Assembly (NCBI GenBank): GCA_016125585.1
Contig: WGLL01000003.1
Location: 62,001 to 126,000, forward strand
DNA: 64,000 nucleotides
Direction: 5' to 3'
DNA from: Caulobacter sp.
Lineage (GTDB): Bacteria > Pseudomonadota > Alphaproteobacteria > Caulobacterales > Caulobacteraceae
Under the pieces are notes generated by a model. The model worked only from the letters and a program-made list of their open reading frames with translations, had not been told where the DNA came from and searched no databases. Positions 26,723 through 37,552 of the stretch are shown piece by piece. A program made the translations under genes and the position numbers. How positions within the stretch are numbered: position 1 is the stretch's first letter; each line of letters begins with the position of its first letter.

Positions 26723-27196
26723 CTAGGATTGATGGTTCCGCAACCGCTCCAGGGCCCCTTGCAGGATCCAGGCGGCGGCCATCTTGTCGACGACCTCGCC
26801 GCGGCGTTTGCGGTTGACGTCGTGCTCGTCGATCAAAACCCGGGTCACCGCCGCCGTCGACAGCCGCTCGTCCCAGAAGGCGATCGGAATATCGCGCAGC
26901 CGCAGCAGGTTGCGGGCCAGGGCGCGGTTCGACTGGGCGCGCGCGCCCTCGGTTCCGTCCATGTTCATCGGCAGGCCGATGACGATCCCCGCCGCGCCCC
27001 GGCTTTCCATCAGCTTGAACAGGGCTTCGGCGTCTTTGGTAAACTTCTCGCGGCGAATAGTGTCGAGGGGGCTGGCGACGGTGCGGGTGACGTCGGAGAC
27101 GGCGACGCCGATGGTCTTCTCGCCCGGATCCAGGCCCACGATCGGGGCGTAGGGCGGCAGGGCGGCCGGCAGGTCGAGAAGGTCGAGAATGGCCAT
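26723..27196 (-). CDS. ruvX: Putative pre-16S rRNA nuclease / Holliday junction resolvase-like RuvX
   Basis: 157-residue RNase H-fold protein of the YqgF/RuvX family, essential in many bacteria and involved in 16S rRNA 5' end maturation. Motifs are VGLDPGEKTIGVAVSD (first catalytic Asp), AAGIVIGLPMNMDGTEG, FWDERLSTAAVTRVLI and VVDKMAAAWILQGAL (last catalytic Asp). The Met at 27196 gives the normal family length; extending further upstream would run into the gatC promoter region. It is divergent from the gatCAB operon. Confidence 0.94.
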   Translation of the reverse strand: MAILDLLDLPAALPPYAPIVGLDPGEKTIGVAVSDVTRTVASPLDTIRREKFTKDAEALFKLMESRGAAGIVIGLPMNMDGTEGARAQSNRALARNLLRLRDIPIAFWDERLSTAAVTRVLIDEHDVNRKRRGEVVDKMAAAWILQGALERLRNHQS

Positions 27197-27390
27197 GGGC
27201 CGGGCTGTAGGCGCGGGCAGGGGGCGCGTCAAACGCCGTGCGGCTCGTCTCGTGCGGCGTCCGACTTCGAGGCGCCATGGCGCGAAAGCCGCCAATCGCC
27301 TAGATATGGCCAAAACCCGCCGGTTGTCCTTGTCAAAGCGGCCTCCGCGCGGATAACCACCCCCTCTGTTTTGACTGGAGACAAGGCCCA

Positions 27391-27678
27391 ATGGCCGTAG
27401 ACGCCGCCACGGTGCGCAAGGTCGCCCTGCTTGCCCGGATCGCGATCCCCGAGGAGTCCCTGGAGCCGATGGCCCGGGAGATCGACGGCATCATGTCGTG
27501 GATCGACCAGCTCAATGAGGTCGACACCGACGGCGTCGAGCCGATGACCTCGGCCGTGGCCATGACCCTGCCGCTGCGCGAGGACGTGGTGACCGATGGC
27601 GCGGTGGTGGAGAAGGTCGTGGCCAATGCGCCCAAGACCATCGATGGCTTCTTCGTGGTCCCCAAGGTGGTGGAATAG
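27391..27678 (+). CDS. gatC: Asp-tRNA(Asn)/Glu-tRNA(Gln) amidotransferase subunit C
   Basis: 95-residue belt subunit that links GatA and GatB of the tRNA-dependent amidotransferase. It starts VDAATVRKVALLARIAI, with IDQLNEVDTDGVEPM and LPLREDVVTDGAV as in other GatC proteins. GGAG lies upstream of the ATG. The gatA start codon follows directly after its stop with no gap. It is the first gene of gatC-gatA-HEPN-gatB. Confidence 0.95.
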   Translation: MAVDAATVRKVALLARIAIPEESLEPMAREIDGIMSWIDQLNEVDTDGVEPMTSAVAMTLPLREDVVTDGAVVEKVVANAPKTIDGFFVVPKVVE

Positions 27679-29151
27679 ATGTCGGCGCTGACCTCCCTGA
27701 CCCTGAAGGCCGCGCTGGACGGCCTGAAGTCCAAGGCCTTCTCCTCGGTCGAGATCACCCAGGCCCATATCGACGCCGTGGCCGCCGCCCGGCCGCTCAA
27801 CGCCTTTGTGCTGGAAACCCCTGAAAAGGCGCTGGAAATGGCCGCCGCTTCAGACGCCAGGCTGGCCGCCGGAAGCGCCGGGCCGCTGGAAGGCGCGCCG
27901 CTGGGCATCAAGGACCTGTTCTGCACCGAGGGCGTTCGCGCCACCGCCTGCTCGAAGATCCTCGGCGACTTCAACCCGCAGTACGAAAGCACCGTCACCG
28001 CCAATCTGTTCGGCGACGGGGCGGTGATGCTGGGCAAGCTGAACATGGATGAGTTCGCCATGGGCTCGTCCAATGAAACCAGCGCCTTCGGCCCGGTTAT
28101 CAACCCCTGGAAGGTCAAGGGCGGCAACCAGTCGCTGACCCCGGGCGGCTCCTCCGGCGGCTCGGCCACGGCGGTCGCGGCCGACATATGCCTGGGCGCC
28201 ACGGCCACCGACACCGGCGGTTCGATCCGTCAGCCCGCGGCCTTCACCGGCACCGTCGGCATCAAGCCGACCTACGGCCGCTGCTCGCGCTGGGGCGTGG
28301 TCGCCTTCGCCAGTTCGCTGGACCAGGCCGGTCCGATCGCCAAGACGGTCGAGGACGCGGCCATCCTGCTGACCTCGATGGCCGGGCACGACGCCAAGGA
28401 CAGCACCAGCCTGGACGTCGAAACCCCTGATTTCGCGAGCTTTGTCGGCAAGTCGGTCAAGGGGCTGCGGATCGGCGTTCCCAAGGAATACCGCATCGAC
28501 GGCATGCCGGCCGAGATCGAGACCCTGTGGGAACAGGGCATCGCCTGGCTGAAGGAGGCCGGTTGCGAGATCGTCGACGTCTCCCTGCCGCACACCAAAT
28601 ACGCCCTGCCGGCCTATTACATCGTCGCCCCGGCCGAGGCCTCGTCCAACCTCGCCCGCTACGACGGCATGCGCTACGGCCTGCGGGCCGAGGGCGCCAA
28701 CCTGACGGAAATCTACGAGAACACCCGGGCGCAAGGCTTTGGCGCGGAAGTGAAAAGGCGCATCCTGATCGGCACCTATGTGCTCAGCGCCGGTTATTAC
28801 GACGCCTACTACCTGAAGGCCCAGCGGGTGCGCCGCCGGATCGCCGACGACTTCGACCAGGCCTGGGAAACCTGCGACGCCCTGCTGACCCCGACCGCGC
28901 CTTCGGCGGCGTTCGCCCTGGGCGAGCGGATGGCCGACCCCATCGCCATGTATCTGAACGACGTCTTCACGGTGACCACAAACCTGGCCGGCCTGCCGTC
29001 GATCAGCGTGCCGGCGGGGCTGGACGCGAACGGGCTGCCGCTGGGCTTGCAGTTGATTGGCCGGGCGCTGGACGAGGGGACGGTGTTTTCGCTGTCCGGG
29101 GCGCTGGAGAAGGCGGCCGGGTTCAGGGCCAGGGCGGAGAAGTGGTGGTGA
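27679..29151 (+). CDS. gatA: Asp-tRNA(Asn)/Glu-tRNA(Gln) amidotransferase subunit A
   Basis: 490-residue amidase-signature enzyme that releases ammonia from glutamine for amidation of Glu-tRNA(Gln) or Asp-tRNA(Asn). The catalytic Lys is in [10 protein letters not shown], the cis-Ser in [13 protein letters not shown], and the nucleophile region is [13 protein letters not shown]. The C-terminus RARAEKWW is the normal family ending, so the inserted downstream gene has not truncated it. Its TGA overlaps the GTG of the HEPN gene. Confidence 0.97.
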   Translation: MSALTSLTLKAALDGLKSKAFSSVEITQAHIDAVAAARPLNAFVLETPEKALEMAAASDARLAAGSAGPLEGAPLGIKDLFCTEGVRATACSKILGDFNPQYESTVTANLFGDGAVMLGKLNMDEFAMGSSNETSAFGPVINPWKVKGGNQSLTPGGSSGGSATAVAADICLGATATDTGGSIRQPAAFTGTVGIKPTYGRCSRWGVVAFASSLDQAGPIAKTVEDAAILLTSMAGHDAKDSTSLDVETPDFASFVGKSVKGLRIGVPKEYRIDGMPAEIETLWEQGIAWLKEAGCEIVDVSLPHTKYALPAYYIVAPAEASSNLARYDGMRYGLRAEGANLTEIYENTRAQGFGAEVKRRILIGTYVLSAGYYDAYYLKAQRVRRRIADDFDQAWETCDALLTPTAPSAAFALGERMADPIAMYLNDVFTVTTNLAGLPSISVPAGLDANGLPLGLQLIGRALDEGTVFSLSGALEKAAGFRARAEKWW

Positions 29152-29795
29152 CTGCGTTCCAAAGTTTCCAACGAAACTATGGCGACGTCCAAGTTCTCTT
29201 TGAGGTTCATGGCACTCTGACGGAAGGGGTCCAAGGGCGGAACCGGCTTATGACGCCTGCCGTTCTGAAATCTGGCATCGTATTGATGTGCGCTGCCTGG
29301 GAAGCGTTTGTTGAAGACGCCTGTGTTGAAGGCGCGCAGCTTGTGAGCGAACAGCTTCAGAACCCGAACAACCTTCCAGCTGGAGTGAAACGAAAAATCG
29401 CCAGCAAGCTCGAAACTGACAAGCACGATCTAGCGTCTTGGCAGTTGGCTGGAGAAGGATGGCGAGAGCTTTATCGGGTTGAGGTCGCGAGGCTTTGCGA
29501 TGGCTTGGCTGGCGGTCTCAACACGCCGAACACTGCTAACGTAAAGGCGCTCTACAAGGACGTTTTCGGTTTAGCTGACGCCTCCGCCAATTGGGGATGG
29601 CAAGGAATGACGCCAGAGCGCGCTGCTCGAAAATTGAACGACCTAGTCCGGCTGCGCGGTGAACTGGCCCATGGTCGCGGAGCCGGCGGCCTTAACATCG
29701 GAACGGTTCAGGGACACGCGGCGCACATTGAGCGCTTGGTAACTCAGCTCCAAGCGTCAACAAACGACGCTATCGTTAGGATTCTCGCGGCATGA
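29148..29795 (+). CDS. HEPN-domain protein inserted between gatA and gatB
   Basis: 215 residues. The helical segment [25 protein letters not shown] and the C-terminal [11 protein letters not shown] are features of the MAE_28990/RiboL-PSP-like HEPN families. The motif Arg170-x4-His175 matches the Rx4-6H metal-independent RNase signature. Start GTG 29148 overlaps the gatA stop (GTGA) with GGAGA 7 nt upstream, and the stop overlaps the gatB ATG (ATGA). Base composition is clearly more A/T-rich than its neighbours, which suggests transfer. No antitoxin gene is adjacent. It may be an RNase acting in tRNA-related defence or regulation; this is inference. Confidence 0.8.
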   Translation: MTAFQSFQRNYGDVQVLFEVHGTLTEGVQGRNRLMTPAVLKSGIVLMCAAWEAFVEDACVEGAQLVSEQLQNPNNLPAGVKRKIASKLETDKHDLASWQLAGEGWRELYRVEVARLCDGLAGGLNTPNTANVKALYKDVFGLADASANWGWQGMTPERAARKLNDLVRLRGELAHGRGAGGLNIGTVQGHAAHIERLVTQLQASTNDAIVRILAA

Positions 29796-31285
29796 GCAAA
29801 GAGAACACCATCAAGGGTCGCACCGGCGACTGGGAAATCGTCATGGGTCTGGAAATCCACGCCCAGGTGGCCAGCAAGTCCAAGCTGTTCAGCGGCGCTG
29901 CTGTCGGCTTTGGCGCCGGTCCCAACGAGCAGGTCAGCCTGGTCGACGCGGCCATGCCCGGCATGTTGCCGGTGCTCAACAAATTCTGCGTCGAGCAGGC
30001 GGTCCGCACGGGCCTCGGCCTGAAGGCGAAGATCAATCTGAAGAGCCGGTTCGACCGCAAGAACTACTTCTATCCCGATCTGCCGCAAGGCTATCAGATC
30101 AGCCAGTTCGATCAGCCGATCGTCGGCGAGGGTGAGGTTCTGGTCGAGCGCGACGACGGCAGCAGCTTTGTCGTCGGCATCGAGCGGCTGCATCTGGAAC
30201 AGGACGCCGGCAAGTCGATCCACGACCTGGACCCGAACGCCACCTATGTCGACCTGAACCGCTCGGGCACGGCGCTGATGGAGATCGTCTCGCGGCCGCA
30301 TCTGCGCACCTCGGAAGAGGCCGCCGCCTACGTCAAGAAGATCAGGGCCATCCTGATCACCCTTGGCACCTGCGACGGCGATCTGGAGAAGGGCAATCTG
30401 CGGGCCGACGTCAACGTCTCGGTCTGCAGGGCCGGCGGCTATGAGAAATTCCGCCAGACGGACGATTTCAAACACCTGGGCACCCGGTGCGAGATCAAGA
30501 ACGTCAACTCCTACCGCTACATCCAGCAGGCCATCGAGTATGAGGCCCGCCGTCAGATCGAGATTCTCGAGGACGGCGGGACGATCATTCAGGAAACCCG
30601 TCTGTTCGATCCGACCAAGGGCGAAACCCGTTCGATGCGGTCCAAGGAAGAGGCGATGGACTATCGCTACTTCCCCGACCCGGACCTCCTGCCGCTGGTC
30701 ATCGACGCGGCCTGGGTCAAGGAGATCGAGGCCAGCCTGCCGGAACTGCCCGACGCCAAGAAGGCGCGGCTGCAGACCCAGTACGGCCTGTCGCCCTATG
30801 ACGCCCGGGTGCTGACCGGCGACGGCGACCTGGCCGCCTTCTTCGAGACGGCGGTTGCCGGCCGCGACGCCAAGCTGATCGCCAACTGGATCATCAACGA
30901 CCTGTCCGGGGCCCTGGCCAAGGACGGGCTGGAGATCGCCAACTCGCCGATCCCGGCCTCGGACATCGCCGAGCTGGTGAAGCTGATCGAGACCGATGTG
31001 GTGTCCTCGAAGATCGCCAAGGTGGTGTTCGAGCACATGTGGGCCGGTGAAGGCTCGCCGGCGGCTATCGTCGAGAAGCGCGGCCTGGTCCAGGTCACCG
31101 ACACCGGCGCCATCGAGGCGGTGGTGGACAAGCTGATCGCCGCCAATCCCGGCCAGGCCGAGGCGGTCAAGGCCAAGCCCCAGGCCATCGGCTGGTTCGT
31201 CGGCCAGGTGATGAAGGAAATGGCGGGCAAGGCCAATCCGGCGGCCGTCAACGCCATCCTGAAAGCCAGACTCGGGGTGGAGTAG
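29792..31285 (+). CDS. gatB: Asp-tRNA(Asn)/Glu-tRNA(Gln) amidotransferase subunit B
   Basis: 497-residue kinase-like subunit that activates and amidates the misacylated tRNA. It starts with [20 protein letters not shown]. It carries [34 protein letters not shown] and [10 protein letters not shown], then the helical domain and the C-terminal YqeY-like tail ending [20 protein letters not shown]. It is complete. Translation probably depends on ribosomes finishing the HEPN gene through the ATGA overlap. Confidence 0.97.
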   Translation: MSKENTIKGRTGDWEIVMGLEIHAQVASKSKLFSGAAVGFGAGPNEQVSLVDAAMPGMLPVLNKFCVEQAVRTGLGLKAKINLKSRFDRKNYFYPDLPQGYQISQFDQPIVGEGEVLVERDDGSSFVVGIERLHLEQDAGKSIHDLDPNATYVDLNRSGTALMEIVSRPHLRTSEEAAAYVKKIRAILITLGTCDGDLEKGNLRADVNVSVCRAGGYEKFRQTDDFKHLGTRCEIKNVNSYRYIQQAIEYEARRQIEILEDGGTIIQETRLFDPTKGETRSMRSKEEAMDYRYFPDPDLLPLVIDAAWVKEIEASLPELPDAKKARLQTQYGLSPYDARVLTGDGDLAAFFETAVAGRDAKLIANWIINDLSGALAKDGLEIANSPIPASDIAELVKLIETDVVSSKIAKVVFEHMWAGEGSPAAIVEKRGLVQVTDTGAIEAVVDKLIAANPGQAEAVKAKPQAIGWFVGQVMKEMAGKANPAAVNAILKARLGVE

Positions 31286-31295
31286 CGGGCTTAAA

Positions 31296-31451
31296 CCTTC
31301 TCCCCTTGCGGGAGAAGGTGGTCCGCAGGACCGGATGAGGGGTTGAAGACAGGACCAGCCGCCATGGCCGGTGACCCCGACAATCCCTGGCTGACGGCGC
31401 GACCCCTCATCCGTCGGCTTCGCCGCCACCTTCTCCCTCAAGGGGAGAAGG
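31296..31451. repeat. Intergenic inverted-repeat element (family C)
   Basis: About 156 nt. It begins CCTTCTCCCCTTGCGGGAGA and ends CTTCTCCCTCAAGGGGAGAAGG, with inner arms CGGATGAGGGGT and ACCCCTCATCCG. Terminal and subterminal arms are each inverted. The right arm forms the last codons of the convergent DUF4169 gene. It could act as a bidirectional end for gatB and that gene. Confidence 0.75.
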
Positions 31452-31631
31452 ACCTCCGGGATCCAGCTTCGCGCCGTCCAGCGCCGCCTCGGCCTTCTCG
31501 CGGCGCGCCTTTTCCAGTGCGGTCTCGGCGCCCGCGCGGCCGAATTTCGCGCGGTTCTCCGCCGCCGTCCGGCGTCCCTTCGCCTTGTCGCGGGTCTTGC
31601 GCGCCTTGTTGAGGTTGATCAGCTCAGCCAT
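31407..31631 (-). CDS. DUF4169 family small basic protein
   Basis: 74 residues. MAELINLNKARKTRDKAK followed by AAENRAKFGRAGAETALEKARR matches the DUF4169 family of short, charged, helical alphaproteobacterial proteins of unknown role. The family is normally about 60 residues. Here the C-terminus GGPSPLEGEGGGEADG and the stop are encoded by the right arm of an intergenic repeat. An upstream in-frame Met (31727) precedes a non-conserved stretch and was rejected. Confidence 0.75.
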   Translation of the reverse strand: MAELINLNKARKTRDKAKGRRTAAENRAKFGRAGAETALEKARREKAEAALDGAKLDPGGPSPLEGEGGGEADG

Positions 31632-31726
31632 CTGTTTTTCCAAGAGAACGGCGATTTTTCTGAAACTGTCCGGCGGGCTGGCCGTTGATGCGGCACAGGG
31701 GGACGCAAACCAGACAGGAGCAGACA

Positions 31727-31966
31727 ATGAACAACGCCGCAGGCATTCGCGAGAGCATGGAAGTTGTCGGTTCGGATGACAAGCACGTCGGCCGGGTCGA
31801 CCATGTGCTGGAGACCGACATCGAACTGGCCAAGATCGATCTGGCCGGGGGCTTCAAGCACCACCTGATCCCGATCAGCTGGGTCGATCATGTCGCCGAC
31901 GACAAGGTCTGCCTGAACCTCTCCGCCGACGCGGCCAAGTCCGCCTGGCGCGAAAAGCCGCACTGA
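31727..31966 (+). CDS. DUF2171 / PRC-barrel-like small protein
   Basis: 79 residues. After a short N-terminus, IRESMEVVGSDDKHVGRVDHVLETDIELAKID is the strand pattern of DUF2171 and PRC-barrel-like domains, followed by HLIPISWVDHVADDKVCLNLS. AGGAG is 7 nt before the ATG at 31727. These proteins are common single-domain cytoplasmic proteins with unknown ligands. It is divergent from the DUF4169 gene and followed by a strong terminator. Confidence 0.8.
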   Translation: MNNAAGIRESMEVVGSDDKHVGRVDHVLETDIELAKIDLAGGFKHHLIPISWVDHVADDKVCLNLSADAAKSAWREKPH

Positions 31967-31988
31967 TCGGTCGACCATTCCAAAATGC

Positions 31989-32019
31989 AAAGGCCCGCGG
32001 AGCGATCCGCAGGCCTTTT
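31989..32019. terminator. Bidirectional rho-independent terminator
   Basis: Stem AAAGGCC-C-GCGGA / TCCGC-A-GGCCTTT with a 4-nt GCGA loop and T tract at 32016-32019; an A tract on the other side serves the minus strand. It lies between the DUF2171 gene and the convergent aminotransferase gene. Confidence 0.85.
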
Positions 32020-32039
32020 CACCTTGAGGTCCGGTGGCT

Positions 32040-33269
<1,230 letters not shown>

Positions 33270-33355
33270 TCAGGATTGCGGTCGTCTTACGCGCGGCCCT
33301 GCTGCGCCGCAACACGCGCAGCCCTGCAATTGTTTGGGTCGGTCCGGCGGCGAGG

Positions 33356-33907
33356 TTATGAGCGGTAGGCGCGGACCTCCTCGACGAAGGCCGCAAGATG
33401 GGCGCCGAGGTAGGCCGTGGTCTTCTCGTCGACCAGGGCGCCGTCCGAAATCTTGGTGTGGGCCTGGAAGACCAGGATCTCGCCCAGCGGGGCGATCCGG
33501 GTGAGGGTGCGGCGCAGGATCAGCCGCAGCTGGTCCTGGGCGCGCGCGCTGCCGGTGGTTCCGGGGCTGGCGCCGACGATGCAGGCGATCTGGCCGTTCA
33601 GGGGCGGGGGATTGTCGCGGCTCCCGCGGGAGGCCCAGTCGATGGCGTTCTTCAGCACCCCGGTGACGCCGGCGTTGTATTCAGGGCAGGCGAAGATGAC
33701 GCCGTCGGCGCTGCGGATGGCGTCCTTCCAGGCCGTCACGGCGGGCGGATCCCCCTGGTCCTCGATGTCCTGGTTGAACAGCGGCCGATCGTGCAGGCCG
33801 ACGATGTCGATGGTCACATCACCGGGCGTCAGGTCTCGCGCCGCCCGCAGCAGGGCAGTGTTGAAAGAGGCGGCCCGCAGGCTGCCCGAGACGCCAATCA
33901 GTTTCAC
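33356..33907 (-). CDS. NADPH-dependent FMN reductase / quinone reductase family
   Basis: 183-residue flavodoxin-fold reductase. It starts KLIGVSGSLRAASFNTALLRAA (FMN phosphate loop) and continues with ADGVIFACPEYNAGVTGVLKNAIDW, the conserved FMN motif of the family. It reduces FMN, quinones or other electron acceptors with NAD(P)H. The GTG at 33907 has GGAG 9 nt upstream; a TTG at 33922 would overlap that GGAG. Exact substrate not predictable. Confidence 0.88.
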   Translation of the reverse strand: MKLIGVSGSLRAASFNTALLRAARDLTPGDVTIDIVGLHDRPLFNQDIEDQGDPPAVTAWKDAIRSADGVIFACPEYNAGVTGVLKNAIDWASRGSRDNPPPLNGQIACIVGASPGTTGSARAQDQLRLILRRTLTRIAPLGEILVFQAHTKISDGALVDEKTTAYLGAHLAAFVEEVRAYRS

Positions 33908-34033
33908 GTCGGATATCTCCAAGGCCGGGATCGCACCGTAGCGGCGAAGTCACGGCGGCGCAGCAACCCGATTGACCGGCGGGAACCGTCCGTGGGCGGA
34001 ACCCATTGATCGGCTGCGGGGGTTGGAGACGAG

Positions 34034-34870
34034 ATGAGTTACGCCCGGCCCGGACCCCGACGCTCTTCATCGCTCCACGCGATACGCGCGCTTGACCCGC
34101 TTGCCGCAATCGGCGAGGCCTTCGCCCGCATGAAGGCGTTTCTCAATTTCGTCCTGAACATGGACGCCAAGGCCTGGCGGGCGGTGGCGGTCAGCTTCGT
34201 GCTGTTCGGCGGCGTGGGGCTGGTCTTCCTGTTCGGCGCGCCGCTGATGGGCCTCAACGGCGAGGCCACCGTCGAAGGCTGGCTGGGCGCCGTGCATGGC
34301 TTCTGGGCGCTGCCGGTGGCGGTCGGGGCCTTTGCGGTGCTGGCCTTCCTGGGCGTGCCGCAGATTGTGCTGATCGCCGCCGCTGTCGTGGCGTTCGGTC
34401 CCTGGCAGGGCATGGCCTACAGCTGGATCGGCACCCTGGTCTCCTCGATGGTCGGCTTCTGGCTGGGGCGGCTGTTCGGCGGCAAGCTGCTGCGCGATGT
34501 CGGCGGCAAGGGGGTCAACCAGTTCATGCGCCTGATCGGCCAGAACGGCTTTCTGGCCAGCCTGATCGTGCGGCTGGTGCCCTCGGCGCCCTTCATCGTC
34601 GTCAACATGGCGGCCGGCGTGACCCCGATGCGCATGCGCCATTTCACCGCCGGCACCGCCATCGGCATCATCCCGAAGATTGTTCTGACGGCCTTTGCCG
34701 GCAATTCGCTGGTGCAGAGCGTCAAGGGGCATGGCGGCCTCAGCGAATATCTCAGCCTCGCCGCCATCGCCGCCGTCTGGATCGGCGTCGGCTGGTATGC
34801 CCGGCGCTGGCTCAAGGCCAATGAGGCCAAGGCGGAGGCCGAAGCCGGCTTGGACGAGCCGCGGTCCTGA
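34034..34870 (+). CDS. VTT-domain (TVP38/TMEM64, DedA-like) membrane protein
   Basis: 278-residue membrane protein. The VTT core includes FLGVPQIVLIAAAVVAFGPWQGMAYSWIGTLVSSMVGFWLGRLFGGKLL, with the usual Gly-rich re-entrant segment. It is followed by NGFLASLIVRLVPSAPFIVVNMAAGVTPMRMRHF with the conserved Arg. Family members are proposed lipid scramblases or flippases. The first 40 residues are hydrophilic and Arg-rich, so an internal Met (for example MKAFLNFVLNM) could be the true start. Confidence 0.85.
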   Translation: MSYARPGPRRSSSLHAIRALDPLAAIGEAFARMKAFLNFVLNMDAKAWRAVAVSFVLFGGVGLVFLFGAPLMGLNGEATVEGWLGAVHGFWALPVAVGAFAVLAFLGVPQIVLIAAAVVAFGPWQGMAYSWIGTLVSSMVGFWLGRLFGGKLLRDVGGKGVNQFMRLIGQNGFLASLIVRLVPSAPFIVVNMAAGVTPMRMRHFTAGTAIGIIPKIVLTAFAGNSLVQSVKGHGGLSEYLSLAAIAAVWIGVGWYARRWLKANEAKAEAEAGLDEPRS

Positions 34871-34954
34871 AGCCTCGCGGCCCCACTTTGCCACCCGGGT
34901 TGCAATTGAATCGGCCAGACCTGCAACATTGCCGGCCAAACAAGGGAGGCGAGG

Positions 34955-36907
34955 ATGCGCGGGTTTGCGGCGGTGATTTCGGTGACGGCGATGCTGGCTT
35001 GCGTCGGGGCGCAGGCGGCGGAGGCTCCGTCCCTCACGACCAAGGCCGCCCAGGCCAGGCTCAAGGCTGACCTGCCCTTCGCCGACCGCCAGGATTTCGA
35101 CTTCGCCTCACGGGGCTTCGTCGCCACCCGGTCCGATCCGCTGATCAAGCGGGCCGACGGCGGCGTCGCCTGGGACCTCAACGCCTTCGCCTTTCTCAAG
35201 GGCGATGCCCCCGACAGCGTCAATCCGAGCCTTTGGCGGCAGGCCCAGCTGCTGTCGATGAACGGCCTGTTCCAAGTGTCGGACCACATCTGGCAGGTGC
35301 GCGGCTTCGACCTGGCCAACATCACCTTCATCGAGGGCAAGACCGGCTGGATCATCATCGACCCGCTGACCACGGTGGAGACGGCAAAGGCGGCGCTGGA
35401 CCTCGCCAACGCCAAACTGGGCGCCCGGCCGGTCGTGGCGGTCATCTACACCCACAGCCATGTCGACCATTTCGGCGGCGTCCGCGGCGTGGTCGATGAA
35501 AAGGATGTCGCCGCCGGCAAGGTGCGCATCATCGCGCCGCAGGGCTTTCTGGAGGAGGCCGTTTCCGAGAACGTCATCGCCGGCGCCGCCATGACCCGGC
35601 GGGCGACCTACCAGTTCGGCTACAATCTTTCCCCCGGACCCGAGGGCCAGATCAGTTCCGGCATCGGCCAGGCGGTGGCCAAGGGGACGATTTCGCTGAT
35701 CCCCCCGACCGAGAGCGTCGACCACACGGGCCAGACCACGAATGTGGACGGCGTCGACATCGAGTTCCAGTTCACGCCCGGCACCGAAGCGCCGGCCGAG
35801 ATGAACATCTATTTCCCGCAGTGGCGGGTGCTGTGCATGGCCGAGAACGCCAATGCGACGATGCACAATGTCCTGACCCCGCGCGGCGCCGTGGTGCGCG
35901 ACGCCAAGGTCTGGGCCGACGACCTGACCGAATCCATTGAGCTGTTCGGCGGGCGCACCGACACCCTGTTCACCAGCCACGGCTGGCCGCGCTTTGGCCG
36001 CCAGGTGATCACCGACTATCTGGGCAGCCACCGCGACGCCTACAAATATCTGCATGACCAGACGGTGCGGCTGATGAACGAAGGCTATGTCGGTGACGAG
36101 ATCGCCGACCGCATCGCCCTGCCGCCGGTCCTGGCCCGGGAATGGTTCAACCGCGGCTACTACGGCACCATGAGCTTCAACAGCCGCGCGGTCTATCAGC
36201 GCTACATGGGCTGGTATGACGCCAATCCGGTGCATCTTGCGCCGCTGGAGCCGGCCGATCAGGCGGGACGCTACGTGGCGGCCATGGGCGGGGCCGACAA
36301 GGTCAGGGCCCTGGCGGAGAAAGCCTATGCGGATGGCGACTATGCCTGGGCGGCGACCCTGCTGAACAACGTCGTCCTGTCGGCCCCCGGCGATAAGGCG
36401 GCCCGCGAGCAACTGGCCAAGGTCTATGACCAGATGGGCTTTCAGGCCGAGAGCTCGCTGTGGCGGAACATGTATCTGACCGGGGCGGCGGAGCTTCGCG
36501 GCGGCGCGCCCTCGCCGACGACCTCGACCGGGTCCCTCGACATCGTCCGCAACCTGCCGAGCCCGATGATCTTCGATCTGATGGCGGTGCGGCTCAACCC
36601 GAAGAAGGTTGGCGACGGCGCGGTGTCGGTGATCTTCGCCTTCCCCGAACGCGACGAGCGGTTCCTGATCACGGTGCGCAACCAGGTTCTGGTGGCGCGT
36701 CCGGCCCCCGCCGACGCCAGGGCCGACGCCACCCTGACCGTTCCCCGCGCGCTGTTCCTGGAGTCGCTCTTCACCGGCAAGTCCCTGGCCGGCAAGGTGA
36801 TGTCCGGCGAGGCCAAGGCCGAGGGCGATCTGGGCGCGCTGCAGAAGCTGACGTCCTGGTTCGATCCGCCAAAAGGCAACTTCCCGATCATCACCCGGCC
36901 GGAGTAG
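34955..36907 (+). CDS. Type III (metallo-beta-lactamase) alkyl sulfatase, exported
   Basis: 650 residues. The signal peptide (FAAVISVTAMLACVGAQA) is cleaved near residue 22. The MBL domain carries the dinuclear zinc motif THSHVDHFGG near residues 165-174, then the Glu-rich and TSHGWPRFG segments typical of SdsA1/BDS1 enzymes. An Ala-rich dimerisation region (ALAEKAYADGDYAWAATLLN) and a C-terminal SCP2-like domain ending in FDPPKGNFPIITR follow. It would hydrolyse primary alkyl sulfates such as detergents, releasing sulfate. GGGAGG precedes the ATG. Confidence 0.93.
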   Translation: MRGFAAVISVTAMLACVGAQAAEAPSLTTKAAQARLKADLPFADRQDFDFASRGFVATRSDPLIKRADGGVAWDLNAFAFLKGDAPDSVNPSLWRQAQLLSMNGLFQVSDHIWQVRGFDLANITFIEGKTGWIIIDPLTTVETAKAALDLANAKLGARPVVAVIYTHSHVDHFGGVRGVVDEKDVAAGKVRIIAPQGFLEEAVSENVIAGAAMTRRATYQFGYNLSPGPEGQISSGIGQAVAKGTISLIPPTESVDHTGQTTNVDGVDIEFQFTPGTEAPAEMNIYFPQWRVLCMAENANATMHNVLTPRGAVVRDAKVWADDLTESIELFGGRTDTLFTSHGWPRFGRQVITDYLGSHRDAYKYLHDQTVRLMNEGYVGDEIADRIALPPVLAREWFNRGYYGTMSFNSRAVYQRYMGWYDANPVHLAPLEPADQAGRYVAAMGGADKVRALAEKAYADGDYAWAATLLNNVVLSAPGDKAAREQLAKVYDQMGFQAESSLWRNMYLTGAAELRGGAPSPTTSTGSLDIVRNLPSPMIFDLMAVRLNPKKVGDGAVSVIFAFPERDERFLITVRNQVLVARPAPADARADATLTVPRALFLESLFTGKSLAGKVMSGEAKAEGDLGALQKLTSWFDPPKGNFPIITRPE

Positions 36908-36931
36908 TGGAGGGGGCGAAAGGTCCCGTCC

Positions 36932-37549
36932 ATGCTGACCCTGTTCTATAATCCCGGCTCTGCTTCCGATGTCGCGCGCATCGCCCTTGAAGAGGCCGGC
37001 GCCTCCTATGAGGCCCTGAGGGTCGATCTCTCGAAGCGCGAACAGCGCCAGCCGGCCTACCTGGCCATCAATCCCAAGGGGCGGGTGCCGGCGCTGGTGA
37101 CGGATGAGGGGGTGATCACCGAAAATGTCGCCATCCTCGGATGGATCGCCCAGGCCTTTCCGGAGGCGCAACTGGCGCCGGACGACGCGTTCGGCTTCGC
37201 CCGGGCGCAGGCCTTCAACGCCTACATCGCTTCCACGGTCCACGTCGCCTATGCGCACTGGCGCAGGGCGTCCCGCTGGGCGGACGATGAGGCTTGCATT
37301 CAGCATATCCGGGCCGTGGCGCCCGAGCGCTATGCCGACTGCTTCACGACCATCGAGACCGAGATGCTGGAAGGGCCGTGGGTGCTGGGCGAGGATTTCA
37401 GCGTGTGCGACATCTATCTCTTCGTCATGGCCGACTGGCTGGACACCATCGGTGTCGATGTTCGGCGCTTCCCGAAGGTGCATGAGCATCGCGAGCGGGT
37501 CCGGGCGCGTCCGGCCGTTCAGAAGGTTCTTGCTCAGCAGGCGGCGTAG
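36932..37549 (+). CDS. Glutathione S-transferase family protein
   Basis: 205 residues. The N-terminal thioredoxin-like domain starts LTLFYNPGSASDVARIALEEAG and has INPKGRVPALVTDEGVITENVAIL, with the cis-Pro and glutathione-binding Glu-Asn. The C-terminal helical domain ends with DIYLFVMADWLDTIGVDVRRFPKV. It has the general features of beta/theta-type bacterial enzymes. It is 24 nt after the sulfatase gene and is followed by the leuA leader region. Confidence 0.92.
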   Translation: MLTLFYNPGSASDVARIALEEAGASYEALRVDLSKREQRQPAYLAINPKGRVPALVTDEGVITENVAILGWIAQAFPEAQLAPDDAFGFARAQAFNAYIASTVHVAYAHWRRASRWADDEACIQHIRAVAPERYADCFTTIETEMLEGPWVLGEDFSVCDIYLFVMADWLDTIGVDVRRFPKVHEHRERVRARPAVQKVLAQQAA

Positions 37550-37552
37550 TTG

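Noticed and set aside
29744..31441. Minus-strand open frame opposite gatB
   Set aside because: Shadow of gatB, which is full-length with all family motifs.
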